Shown here one piece after another: positions 18,412-26,466 of a stretch of DNA of 64,000 bases. Within the stretch, counting starts at the first letter, position 1, and each line of letters starts with the position of its first letter. A program made the translations under genes and the position numbers. The notes under the pieces were generated by a model, which saw nothing but the letters and a program-made list of their open reading frames with translations, made no database searches and had not been told where the DNA came from. The stretch spans positions 2,852,001 to 2,916,000 of the forward strand of contig NZ_QKWY01000002.1 of assembly GCF_003248355.1 (NCBI RefSeq), read 5' to 3'. The DNA comes from Streptomyces sp. AC1-42W (GTDB lineage: Bacteria > Actinomycetota > Actinomycetes > Streptomycetales > Streptomycetaceae).

Positions 18412-19425
18412 GTGGCAAGGGTTCGGACAGGGGTACGTGCGATGGGCGCCGTGCTTGCGGCGGTGCTGGGGGTGTCCCTCATGGGATGCAGCAGCACCGG
18501 CGGCAAGCGGGCGGAGGAGCGTGCGGCCAAGGCCGCGGCCGAAGGCCGGGCCGCGGTGAACACGCCCCGCTGGACCTTCGCCATGGTCACCCACTCGGGC
18601 GACGGCGACACCTTCTGGGACATCGTCCAGAAGGGCGCCGAGACGGCGGCCGAGAAGGACAACATCAACTTCCTGTACACGCACGACGCCGAGGGCCAGC
18701 AGCAGGCCCAGCTCGTCCAGGCGGCCATCGACAAGAAGGTCGACGGGCTGATCGTCACCCTCGCCAAGCCCGGCGCCATGAAGGACGTCGTCGCCAAGGC
18801 CGTCCGCGCCGGCATCCCCGTGATCACCGTCAACTCCGGCTCCGCCGAGTCCAAGGAGTTCGGCGCGCTCACCCACATCGGCCAGGACGAGACCATCGCC
18901 GGTGAGGCCGTCGGCGAGGAACTGAACCGGCGGGGCCGAAAGAAGGCCCTGTGCATCCTGCACGAACAGGGCAACGTGGGGCACGAGCAGCGCTGCGCCG
19001 GAGCCGGGAAGACCTTCGACGGGAAGATGCAGAACCTGTACGTGGAGGGCACCAACATGCCCGACGTCCAGGCGTCCATCGAGGCCAAGCTCCAGTCCGA
19101 CCAGGACATCGACGCGGTCGTCACCCTCGGCGCCCCCTTCGCGGACGCCGCCGTCAAGGCCAAGAAGACCGCGGGCAGCAAGGCCGAGATCGACACCTTC
19201 GACCTGAACCCCGCCGTCGCCGCCGCCCTCCAGGCCGAGACCCTCGGCTTCGCCGTCGACCAGCAGCCCTACCTCCAGGGCTACGAGGCCGTGGACCTGC
19301 TCTGGCTCTACCGCTACAACCGCAACGTCCTCGGCGGCGGCCGCCCGGTCCTCACCGGCCCGCAGATCGTCACCTCGAAGGACGCCGCCCAGCTCGCCGA
19401 GTACGCCGACCGGGGCACCCGATGA
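18412..19425 (+). CDS. Sugar ABC transporter, substrate-binding lipoprotein
   Basis: A 337-residue periplasmic-type binding protein (Peripla_BP_4 style) starting at GTG 18412 behind AGAAGGG. The signal peptide ends in a lipobox, SLMGC (Cys near residue 26), so the mature protein is lipid-anchored outside the membrane. The fold signatures VTHSGDGDTFWDIVQKGAE, QLVQAAIDKKVDGLIVTLA, GIPVITVNSG and THIGQDE match ribose/inositol-like binding proteins. Its TGA overlaps the permease ATG (ATGA). It delivers a monosaccharide or polyol to the permease; the specific ligand cannot be read from the sequence. Confidence 0.9.
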   Translation: MARVRTGVRAMGAVLAAVLGVSLMGCSSTGGKRAEERAAKAAAEGRAAVNTPRWTFAMVTHSGDGDTFWDIVQKGAETAAEKDNINFLYTHDAEGQQQAQLVQAAIDKKVDGLIVTLAKPGAMKDVVAKAVRAGIPVITVNSGSAESKEFGALTHIGQDETIAGEAVGEELNRRGRKKALCILHEQGNVGHEQRCAGAGKTFDGKMQNLYVEGTNMPDVQASIEAKLQSDQDIDAVVTLGAPFADAAVKAKKTAGSKAEIDTFDLNPAVAAALQAETLGFAVDQQPYLQGYEAVDLLWLYRYNRNVLGGGRPVLTGPQIVTSKDAAQLAEYADRGTR

Positions 19426-20468
19426 CCGCCGGGGCCGGATCGTCCGCCGTCGTGGACGAACGGCTGCTGCGCACCTCGCCGCTGCGCAAGCTGCTCGGCC
19501 GCCCCGAGCTGGGCTCGGTCGTCGGCGCGCTCGCCGTCTTCCTCTTCTTCGCGATCGTCGCCGACAGCTTCCTGCGCGCCACCAGCTTCGGAACCGTGCT
19601 GTACGCGGCCTCCACCATCGGGATCATGGCGGCACCGGTCGCCCTGCTGATGATCGGCGGCGAGTTCGACCTGTCCGCCGGCGTGATGGTCACCACGTCC
19701 GCGCTGGTCTCCTCGATGTTCAGCTACCAGATGACCGCCAACGTCTGGGTCGGCGTCTTCGTGTCGCTGCTGGTCACGCTCGCCATCGGCGCGTTCAACG
19801 GCTTCATGCTGACCCGTACGAAACTGCCCAGCTTCATCATCACGCTGGGCACGTTCCTGATGCTGACCGGCCTGAACCTGGGCTTCACCAAGCTGATCAG
19901 CGGCACCGTCTCGACCAAGACCATCGGCAACATGGAGGGCTTCCCCTCCGCGCGCAAGCTCTTCGCCTCCTACTGGACCGTCGGCGGCGTCGAGCTCAAG
20001 GTGACCCTGCTGTGGTGGGCGGTCCTGGTCGCCGTCGCCACCTGGATTCTGCTCCGCACCCGCTTCGGCAACTGGATCTTCGCCGTGGGCGGCGGCGCCG
20101 ACGCGGCCCGCGCGGTCGGCGTCCCCGTCGTCCGTACCAAGATCGGGCTCTACCTCGGCGTCGCCTTCGCCGCCTGGGTCTCCGGCCAGCACCTGCTGTT
20201 CAGCTACGACATGGTGCAGTCCGGCGAGGGCGTCGGCAACGAGCTGATCTACATCATCGCCGCCGTCATCGGCGGCTGCCTGATCACCGGCGGCTACGGC
20301 TCCGCGATCGGCTCCGCGGTCGGCGCCTTCATCTTCGGCATGACCAGCAAGGGCATCGTGTACGCGGAGTGGAACCCCGACTGGTTCAAGTTCTTCCTGG
20401 GAGCGATGCTGCTCCTGGCCACCCTGCTCAACGCATGGGTACGCAAGCGCGCGGAGGCGACGACATGA
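19422..20468 (+). CDS. Sugar ABC transporter permease (BPD_transp_2 family)
   Basis: A 348-residue integral membrane protein with about nine to ten hydrophobic segments. It has the RbsC/BPD_transp_2 hallmarks: AAPVALLMIGGEFDLSAGVM near residues 65-85, then LGTFLMLTGLN, and IIAAVIGGCLITGGYGSAIGSAVGA near 270-295. Start and stop overlap the neighbouring genes by 4 bp (ATGA at 19422 and 20465), so expression is translationally coupled. A single permease gene implies a homodimeric channel, as in ribose-type transporters. Confidence 0.92.
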   Translation: MTAGAGSSAVVDERLLRTSPLRKLLGRPELGSVVGALAVFLFFAIVADSFLRATSFGTVLYAASTIGIMAAPVALLMIGGEFDLSAGVMVTTSALVSSMFSYQMTANVWVGVFVSLLVTLAIGAFNGFMLTRTKLPSFIITLGTFLMLTGLNLGFTKLISGTVSTKTIGNMEGFPSARKLFASYWTVGGVELKVTLLWWAVLVAVATWILLRTRFGNWIFAVGGGADAARAVGVPVVRTKIGLYLGVAFAAWVSGQHLLFSYDMVQSGEGVGNELIYIIAAVIGGCLITGGYGSAIGSAVGAFIFGMTSKGIVYAEWNPDWFKFFLGAMLLLATLLNAWVRKRAEATT

Positions 20469-21274
20469 CGGCCCCCAAGGCCCTCGTCGAACTGGACGGC
20501 GTGGCCAAGTACTACGGCAACATCAAGGCCCTCGAAGGAGTGTCGCTGGAGGTGTACGCGGGCGAGATCTCCTGCGTGCTCGGCGACAACGGGGCCGGCA
20601 AGTCCACCCTCATCAAGATCATCGCCGGGCTGCACCGGCACGACGCCGGACGGTTCCTCGTGGACGGCGAGGAGACCACCCTCGCCAACCCGCGCGACGC
20701 CCTGGACCGGGGCATCGCCACCGTCTACCAGGACCTCGCCGTCGTCCCCCTGATGCCGGTCTGGCGCAACTTCTTCCTCGGCTCCGAGCCGACGACGGGC
20801 GCCGGCCCCTTCAAGCGGCTCGACGTCGGGCTGATGCGCGAGACGACCCGCTCGGCGCTGCTCCGCATGGGCATCGACCTGCGCGACGTGGACCAGCCCA
20901 TCGGCACCCTGTCCGGCGGCGAACGCCAGTGCGTCGCCATCGCGCGCGCCGTCCACTTCGGGGCGAAAGTCCTCGTCCTGGACGAGCCGACGGCCGCGCT
21001 GGGCGTCAAGCAGTCCGGGGTCGTCCTGAAGTACATCGCGGCCGCCCGCGACGCCGGCCTCGGCGTGGTCCTCATCACGCACAACCCGCACCACGCGTAT
21101 CTCGTCGGCGACCGGTTCGTCCTGCTCAAGCGCGGCGCGATGGCCGGCAGCCACACCAAGGAGAGCATCGACCTGGACGAACTGACCCGGCAGATGGCGG
21201 GCGGCAGCGACCTGGAGGAGCTGAGCCACGAGCTGCGCCGCACGTCCGGACCGGGCCCCGCCGATACGCCGTAG
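20465..21274 (+). CDS. Sugar ABC transporter ATP-binding protein (single NBD)
   Basis: A 269-residue ATPase. Walker A is GDNGAGKST (40-48), the Q-loop is near TVYQDLAVVP, the signature is LSGGE (149-153), Walker B is VLVLDEP (about 169), and the H-loop is LITHN. Many RbsA-type ATPases have two NBDs in about 500 residues. This is the single-domain form common in actinobacteria, so it acts as a homodimer. It is the third gene of the binding protein-permease-ATPase operon, starting within the permease stop codon. Confidence 0.93.
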   Translation: MTAPKALVELDGVAKYYGNIKALEGVSLEVYAGEISCVLGDNGAGKSTLIKIIAGLHRHDAGRFLVDGEETTLANPRDALDRGIATVYQDLAVVPLMPVWRNFFLGSEPTTGAGPFKRLDVGLMRETTRSALLRMGIDLRDVDQPIGTLSGGERQCVAIARAVHFGAKVLVLDEPTAALGVKQSGVVLKYIAAARDAGLGVVLITHNPHHAYLVGDRFVLLKRGAMAGSHTKESIDLDELTRQMAGGSDLEELSHELRRTSGPGPADTP

Positions 21275-21395
21275 CGGGCCCGCCCGCCGCCCCGGACGAC
21301 GGCCCCGCCCTCCCGGCAATGGCAGAATCGGGACGGACGGGCGCCGTCCGCCACCGGGACACCCCCTCCCGGTCACACCGATCCATCCGGGGACG

Positions 21396-22559
21396 ATGAG
21401 CACGTACCGCGACTTCGCACACCGCGGCTCCGCCCGCGCGACCGTCCTGCGTACCGTGGGAACCCGCGAAAGACGCTCCCACCTCACGGCGCCCCGCGTC
21501 CCCACGGTCGGCATCGACATCGGCGGGACCAAGGTGATGGCCGGCGTCGTGGACGCCGACGGCACGATCCTGGAGACCGTGCGCACCGAGACCCCGGACA
21601 AGTCCAAGAGCCCCAAGGTCGTCGAGGACACCATCGTCGAACTGGTCCTGGACCTCTCCGACCGGCACGACGTGCACGCCGTGGGCATCGGCGCGGCCGG
21701 CTGGGTGGACGCGGACCGCTCCAAGGTGCTGTTCGCCCCGCACCTGGCCTGGCGCGACGAACCCCTGCGCGACTCCCTGGCCTCCAGGCTCGTCGTCCCC
21801 GTCATGGTGGACAACGACGCCAACACCGCGGCCTGGGCCGAGTGGCGCTTCGGCGCCGGGCGCGGCGAGGACCACCTCGTGATGATCACGCTGGGCACCG
21901 GCATCGGCGGTGCCATCCTGGAGGACGGCCGGGTCAAGCGCGGCAAGTACGGCGTCGCCGGTGAGTTCGGCCATATGCAGGTCGTGCCCGGCGGCCACCG
22001 CTGCCCGTGCGGCAACCGCGGCTGCTGGGAGCAGTACAGCTCCGGCAACGCCCTAGTCCGCGAGGCGCGGGAGCTGGCCGCCGCCGACTCGCCGGTGGCC
22101 CACCAGATCATCGAGCGGGTCCAGGGCCACGTCCCCGACATCACCGGACCGCTCATCACCGAACTGGCCCGCGAGGGCGACGCGATGTGCGTCGAGCTGC
22201 TCCAGGACATCGGCCAGTGGCTCGGCGTCGGGCTGGCCAATCTGGCCGCTGCCCTGGACCCCTCCTGCTTCGTCATCGGCGGCGGTGTCAGCGCGGCCGA
22301 CGATCTGCTGATCGGGCCGGCCAGGGACGCCTTCAAGCGCCACCTCACCGGGCGCGGCTACCGCCCCGAGGCCACGATCGCCAAGGCCCAGCTGGGCCCG
22401 GAGGCCGGTATGGTCGGCGCGGCGGACCTCGCCCGGCTGGTCGCCCGCCGCTTCCGCCGCACCAACCGCCGCCGCGTCGAGCGGTACGAGCGGTACGCGC
22501 AGATCTACGACCAGGCGGCGAGCACCCTCCGCAGCAACCGCAGCACCCGCACCTCCTAG
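21396..22559 (+). CDS. ROK-family sugar kinase
   Basis: A 387-residue ROK kinase. The phosphate-binding motif GIDIGGTK starts at about residue 40, the catalytic region is VDNDANTAAWAEWRFGAGRG, the ATP motif is TLGTGIGGAI, and the zinc-binding ROK signature is GHRCPCGNRGCWEQYSSG. About 35 extra N-terminal residues precede the kinase fold, so a shorter start is possible, but ATG 21396 behind GGGGACG is the only good site seen. It lies 121 bp after the sugar ABC operon and probably phosphorylates the imported sugar. The TAG stop is formed by the CTAG target of the insertion element that follows immediately. Confidence 0.9.
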   Translation: MSTYRDFAHRGSARATVLRTVGTRERRSHLTAPRVPTVGIDIGGTKVMAGVVDADGTILETVRTETPDKSKSPKVVEDTIVELVLDLSDRHDVHAVGIGAAGWVDADRSKVLFAPHLAWRDEPLRDSLASRLVVPVMVDNDANTAAWAEWRFGAGRGEDHLVMITLGTGIGGAILEDGRVKRGKYGVAGEFGHMQVVPGGHRCPCGNRGCWEQYSSGNALVREARELAAADSPVAHQIIERVQGHVPDITGPLITELAREGDAMCVELLQDIGQWLGVGLANLAAALDPSCFVIGGGVSAADDLLIGPARDAFKRHLTGRGYRPEATIAKAQLGPEAGMVGAADLARLVARRFRRTNRRRVERYERYAQIYDQAASTLRSNRSTRTS

Positions 22560-23538
22560 ACGAGTAGTTCCGAATGTTGATGGTCCGCCCGGAGACATGG
22601 CGAGGGCGCCCAAGATCGTTTTGTGACGAACGAAGACTTGGACGCCCTCATCACCGGACTGTACGTGAAGATCGACGACGAGATCGGAGGGGCCCGATGC
22701 CTGGGCAGGCCACCGCAGTTGAGTGATTCCGAGCTGGTCTGTCTGGCCGTCGCGCAGTCCCTGCTGGGCTTCGCCTCGGAAGCCCGCTGGCTGCGTTTCG
22801 CTCACGGCAACCTGAGTGCGATGTTCCCGTACCTGCCCAAGCGGCCGGGATACAACAAGCGGCTGCGTGCGGCGCTGCCGCTGGTGAAGAAGGCAATACG
22901 GATGCTCGCGGTGGACACGGACTTCTGGTTCGACAACCAGTGGATCGTGGACTCCACGCCCGTGCCGTGCGGCATGTCCCGCCCGACGGTGAAGCGGTCG
23001 GACATGGCCGGCTGGGCCGGATACGGGTACTGCGCTTCGCACTCCCGCTTCTACTGGGGCCTGCGGCTCTTCCTGGTCTGCACGCCGACCGGCATGCCCA
23101 TCACCTGGGCCCTGGCCAGCCCGAAGATCGACGAACGCGAGGTCCTGGCCGCGATGCTGGACCGCGAACCAGACCTGACCGCCGACCGGCCCGGTCTGCT
23201 CGTCATCGCGGACAAGGGCTTCGCCTCCAAGGAGTTCGAGACCGATCTCGCCTTCCGCGGCGCCCAGTTGCTCCGCCCGTCGTTCAAGCGGGAGAAGCGC
23301 CGCAAGGGCGAGTCGCTGCTCAAGTCGGTGCGGCAGCTGATCGAGTCGGTCAACGACACCTTGAAAGGCCAGCTCGACCTGGAGCAGCACGGCGGACGCA
23401 CCTTCGAGGGCGTCGCCGTCCGTGTCGCCCAGCGCATCCTCGCGATGGCCGCCGCGATCTGGCACAACCACAAGACCGGAGCCCCGGTCCTGCGGTCGCT
23501 GACCGCATTCGATCACTGAACACATCGGAACTACTCGT
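22560..23538 (+). mobile_element. IS982-family insertion sequence, complete, with CTAG target duplication
   Basis: A 979-bp element bounded by 14-bp perfect terminal inverted repeats: ACGAGTAGTTCCGA at 22560-22573 and its complement at 23525-23538. It is flanked by CTAG at 22556-22559 and 23539-23542. Because CTAG is itself palindromic, the duplication could be drawn one or two bases differently. Removing the element and one CTAG restores a kinase stop codon followed directly by the next gene's leader. The ends and transposase frame are intact, so it may still be mobile. Confidence 0.88.
22623..23519 (+). CDS. IS982-family DDE transposase
   Basis: A 298-residue transposase starting at GTG 22623, filling the element between its terminal repeats. 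The N-terminus (NEDLDALITGLYVKIDDEI) and the catalytic region are of the IS982/DDE type. First acidic residue: IVDSTPVP. Second: VIADKGFASKEFE. Third: near the Glu of RQLIESVNDTLKGQLDLEQHGGRT. The frame is continuous without programmed frameshifting, so the protein is probably active. It cuts and rejoins DNA at the 14-bp terminal repeats. Confidence 0.93.
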   Translation: MTNEDLDALITGLYVKIDDEIGGARCLGRPPQLSDSELVCLAVAQSLLGFASEARWLRFAHGNLSAMFPYLPKRPGYNKRLRAALPLVKKAIRMLAVDTDFWFDNQWIVDSTPVPCGMSRPTVKRSDMAGWAGYGYCASHSRFYWGLRLFLVCTPTGMPITWALASPKIDEREVLAAMLDREPDLTADRPGLLVIADKGFASKEFETDLAFRGAQLLRPSFKREKRRKGESLLKSVRQLIESVNDTLKGQLDLEQHGGRTFEGVAVRVAQRILAMAAAIWHNHKTGAPVLRSLTAFDH

Positions 23539-23556
23539 CTAGGGACGCCCACACCG

Positions 23557-24153
23557 ATGACCGCAGCCGAGCACCCCGTCCTGCCGCGCCAGTCCACGCC
23601 GCCGGACGAGGGCGGCGGACCGCAGCCCGAGACCCGCCGCCATCTGATCCGCCGCCGTCTGATCACGGCGACGATCATCGTGCTGCTGATCGGCATCCCG
23701 GCCGGTTATCTGCTGATCTCAGCGGGCCAGAGCCGCCGCTCCGGCCAGGACAAGGCCGCCGAGGCAGCCGCCCAGGGGCTGCGGCCCGGCTGGCCCTCGC
23801 GGATGCTGCGCCGCATCTTCGAGGTGCCGATCCCCGGTTACGCGACCGAGGTGGAGTACTACGAGACGAACAACTGGAAGGTCAGCCGGATGTACGTGCG
23901 TTTCCGCACGACGTCCAACGGCCTGGACGCCTTCCTGACCGATCTGGGCTCCGGCCGTGCCGCCCTGGAGCAGGGCAAGGTCACCATCGGCGAGCGCGAC
24001 ACCCGGATCGCCGGCTGGTACTTCGGCGAGGGCGTCTCCTGGGCGGGCACCACCCACACCAACGAGGACCCGCGCCCCACACAGGACATCACGGTGGACA
24101 TGACGGACCCGAGTTCCCCCGTCGTCTACGTGGTCTCCGCCGCGACACCCTGA
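23557..24153 (+). CDS. Conserved single-pass membrane protein of unknown function
   Basis: A 198-residue protein starting at ATG 23557. About 30 hydrophilic residues and a basic patch (RRHLIRRRLI) lead into one membrane helix (TATIIVLLIGIPAGYLLIS, about 35-57). An extracytoplasmic domain of about 140 residues follows, with MYVRFRTTSNGLDAFLTDLG and a terminal VVYVVSAATP. The topology is therefore cytoplasmic N-terminus, outside C-terminus. No family is recognised. Before the insertion element landed, it would have followed the ROK kinase by only 19 bp, so it was probably part of the sugar operon. Transcription now has to cross the element. Confidence 0.7.
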   Translation: MTAAEHPVLPRQSTPPDEGGGPQPETRRHLIRRRLITATIIVLLIGIPAGYLLISAGQSRRSGQDKAAEAAAQGLRPGWPSRMLRRIFEVPIPGYATEVEYYETNNWKVSRMYVRFRTTSNGLDAFLTDLGSGRAALEQGKVTIGERDTRIAGWYFGEGVSWAGTTHTNEDPRPTQDITVDMTDPSSPVVYVVSAATP

Positions 24154-24336
24154 CCCCGGCCGGGCGCCCTTCGCAGCCGCTCCGCGAGGGAACTCCGGGC
24201 CGGAGCGCTATCGGCTGATCAGGGTACTTATCGCACTTTTCCAGAGTGTTACGCCGCGTTTATCCCCAGAGCCATGGCATTTCTTAGGCGATCGATTGAT
24301 CAGTACGACAATCATCCCGGCTCGAAGGAGTTCAGC

Positions 24337-25002
24337 ATGCGCATGTCCGCTTCCCTCCGTTCCCGCAGTGCCCGCGCGGGCGCTGTCGCGGCCGCCGCTG
24401 TCGCCCTCGCCGCGGCCACGGTGGCCGGGGCGTCCTCCGCCTACGCGCTCCCCGGCGACAGCGGCAACATCGACATCCGTCCGGGCGGCTGGGCGGCCCG
24501 CGGCGGCGACGGCGACGAGGTCTGCAAGTTCGTCCTCCAGGCCAGCAACTTCGGCGAGCTGCCGGCCGTGACGTGGACCATCACCGCGCAGCCGCCGACC
24601 ATCCCGCCGGGCGACACCCTGGCCAGCACCCTGCCCCTGGTCAACGGCTCGGCCCGCAGCCAGGAGTACCTGCTCCCCGAGGGCACGTACCAGCTGGTGT
24701 GGATCGTTCCGTCCGGCCCGAAGAACAAGGCGTTCAAGGTCGACTGCACCAAGCCGGCCACCAACAACGGCTCGCAGAACAACGAGCGCGGCTCGTCCGC
24801 CGAAGGCGCCGAGACCGACTACCGGCAGCCGTCCGGCGGGGTGCCGGCCGGTGGCGGCGGCGTCCCGGACATGGAGAGCGTCAGCTCCGAGAGCGACTCC
24901 AACATCGGCACCACCGCCGCCCTCGCGGCCGGGGCCGCCGGAGCCGCCGGGCTGATCATGGTCCGCCGAGCCGCACGCCGCCGTGCCCGCAACGAGGCAT
25001 AA
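24337..25002 (+). CDS. Secreted, C-terminally membrane-anchored protein, likely partner of the adjacent sortase
   Basis: A 221-residue exported protein. ATG 24337 is chosen because AAGGAG lies seven bases upstream, although the frame is open further 5'. A clear signal peptide (RSRSARAGAVAAAAVALAAATVAGASSAYA) is followed by a beta-rich domain with two Cys (DEVCKF, VDCTKP). Next come a low-complexity Asn/Ser/Gly stalk, one hydrophobic helix (AALAAGAAGAAGLIMV) and a very basic tail (RRAARRRARNEA). This is sortase-substrate topology, but no LPxTG or LAxTG pentapeptide was found before the helix. It overlaps the sortase gene by 20 bp. Function unknown. The AT-rich 24154-24336 gap is its likely promoter region. 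Confidence 0.72.
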   Translation: MRMSASLRSRSARAGAVAAAAVALAAATVAGASSAYALPGDSGNIDIRPGGWAARGGDGDEVCKFVLQASNFGELPAVTWTITAQPPTIPPGDTLASTLPLVNGSARSQEYLLPEGTYQLVWIVPSGPKNKAFKVDCTKPATNNGSQNNERGSSAEGAETDYRQPSGGVPAGGGGVPDMESVSSESDSNIGTTAALAAGAAGAAGLIMVRRAARRRARNEA

Positions 25003-25657
25003 CCCGCGCAGAAGACGCCGACGGGGCCCGAGCCGGGCGTGTCGTCTCACGATGACACTGTGTGTGACCTTCTCGCTGGTGAGCGGCATCGTCTGGGCGA
25101 GTTCCGACTCGCCCGACGATGCGGTCGCCGCCGCCCACGGCAACGACGCCGCGGGCGGCGGCGACCGGCCGGTCTCGCACGCCCCGCTGTCCCCGTCGCG
25201 GCCGGTGAAGATCGCGGTGCCCGCCATCTTCATCGAGGCCCCGGTCACCGGCCTCGGGCTCGACAAGAAGGGACGCCTCGGCGCCCCGCCGATGAGCAGG
25301 CCCCGCGAGGTGGGCTGGTACCGCGACGGGCCCTCGCCCGGCGAGAAGGGCACCTCCCTGATCGTCGGCCACCGCGACACGGAGACCGGCCCCGCGATCT
25401 TCCTCAACCTGAACGCCCTGCACCGGGGCGACAAGGTCAAGGTCACCCGCGCCGACCGGCAGACCGCCGTCTTCACGGTCGACGCGGTCGAGACGTACAA
25501 GAAGGACACGTTCCCCGACGACAAGGTGTACGGCACCACCGGCCGCCCCGAGCTCAGGCTGATGACCTGCGGCGGGCGCTTCGACAAGAAGAACGGCTAC
25601 TCCGCCAACGTCGTCGTCTTCGCCCATCTCACCTCCCTGAAGAAGCAGAAGGTCTGA
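24983..25657 (+). CDS. Class F-type sortase
   Basis: A 224-residue sortase. GTG 24983 overlaps the preceding gene by 20 bp; ATG 25052 is an alternative. A basic N-terminus (RRRRRRG) and one hydrophobic segment give an N-terminal membrane anchor. The catalytic His is in IVGHRDTETGP (His130) and the catalytic Cys is in LMTCGGRFD (Cys196). The usual Arg a few residues after the Cys is not obvious, because the matching segment reads GYSANVVVFA. Known: sortases join secreted proteins to the cell wall or to each other. The coupled upstream gene suggests a dedicated substrate or regulator. Confidence 0.85.
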   Translation: MPATRHNPRRRRRRGPSRACRLTMTLCVTFSLVSGIVWASSDSPDDAVAAAHGNDAAGGGDRPVSHAPLSPSRPVKIAVPAIFIEAPVTGLGLDKKGRLGAPPMSRPREVGWYRDGPSPGEKGTSLIVGHRDTETGPAIFLNLNALHRGDKVKVTRADRQTAVFTVDAVETYKKDTFPDDKVYGTTGRPELRLMTCGGRFDKKNGYSANVVVFAHLTSLKKQKV

Positions 25658-25694
25658 CGCGCCCGCGCCCGCGCCCGCCCGGCCGGGCCGCCGC

Positions 25695-26459
25695 TCAGTC
25701 CGGGCCCGCCCCGACGCCACCGATCCGCCGGACCGCCACCGCCGCCCGGTGGCCGGGCGGGGCGGCGATGTCCGCGAGCAGCCAGCCGGCCGGGGCGGCC
25801 GGTACCGGGCCCGCGCCCACGTACTCCGTGGACGGATCGGCGCCCAGGCCGATGCCGAGGCCCTTCAGATACGCCTCCTTCCGCGTCCACACCCGGGCGA
25901 ACGCGGCCGGCCGGGCCTCGGGCGCCAGCGCGGCCAGCTCCGCCGCCTCCAGCGGATGGACCACATCGGCGGCCTCGGTCAGCGTCTGCGCGCCCGGCAC
26001 CGGCTCGACGTCCACGCCGACCGGCGCGGCGGCGACCGCGATCAGGCTCAGCCCCTCGCAGTGCGACAGCGAGAAGTGCAGCGGCTCGCCCGGCAGCACG
26101 GGCCGCCCGTGCGGCTCCCCGCAGCACGGACAGGGGGCCCGGACCACCGAGACCGTACGGGGCGCGACGCCCAGATGACTGCCGAGGACCCGGCGCAGCC
26201 CGACATGGGCGCACAGATACGTGGCGCGGTCGGTGGGGCGGCGGAACTCCTCGGCGCGCGCCAGCTCCGCCGGAGCCAGGACGAGCGGGGCGTAGCGGGC
26301 GGCGCTCTCCTCGTGCGCGGCGGTGGCCACCAGCCACAGGCGCGGACCGCCGGGCCCCGGCTCCGCCGGCGGCGGCAGCGCGGCGGGCAGCGGGGGGAGC
26401 GCGGTGGGCAGGAGCAGGGAGTCGAGAGCGGGTGACGGACTGGGTTCCAGCAGGGACAT
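25695..26459 (-). CDS. 4'-phosphopantetheinyl transferase (Sfp type)
   Basis: A 254-residue PPTase. ATG 26459 is chosen over an upstream open frame because GAGG lies just before it and the start falls 7 bp after the MFS stop. Sfp-type signatures are present: FSLSHCEGLSLIAVA, GVDVEPV (Mg-binding Asp/Glu) and FARVWTRKEAYLK (the WxxKEA motif). It transfers the phosphopantetheine arm from CoA to the conserved Ser of carrier domains, so it should activate the nine T domains of this cluster. It is the last gene of the precursor/export arm. Confidence 0.93.
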   Translation of the reverse strand: MSLLEPSPSPALDSLLLPTALPPLPAALPPPAEPGPGGPRLWLVATAAHEESAARYAPLVLAPAELARAEEFRRPTDRATYLCAHVGLRRVLGSHLGVAPRTVSVVRAPCPCCGEPHGRPVLPGEPLHFSLSHCEGLSLIAVAAAPVGVDVEPVPGAQTLTEAADVVHPLEAAELAALAPEARPAAFARVWTRKEAYLKGLGIGLGADPSTEYVGAGPVPAAPAGWLLADIAAPPGHRAAVAVRRIGGVGAGPD

Positions 26460-26466
26460 GTCTGCC

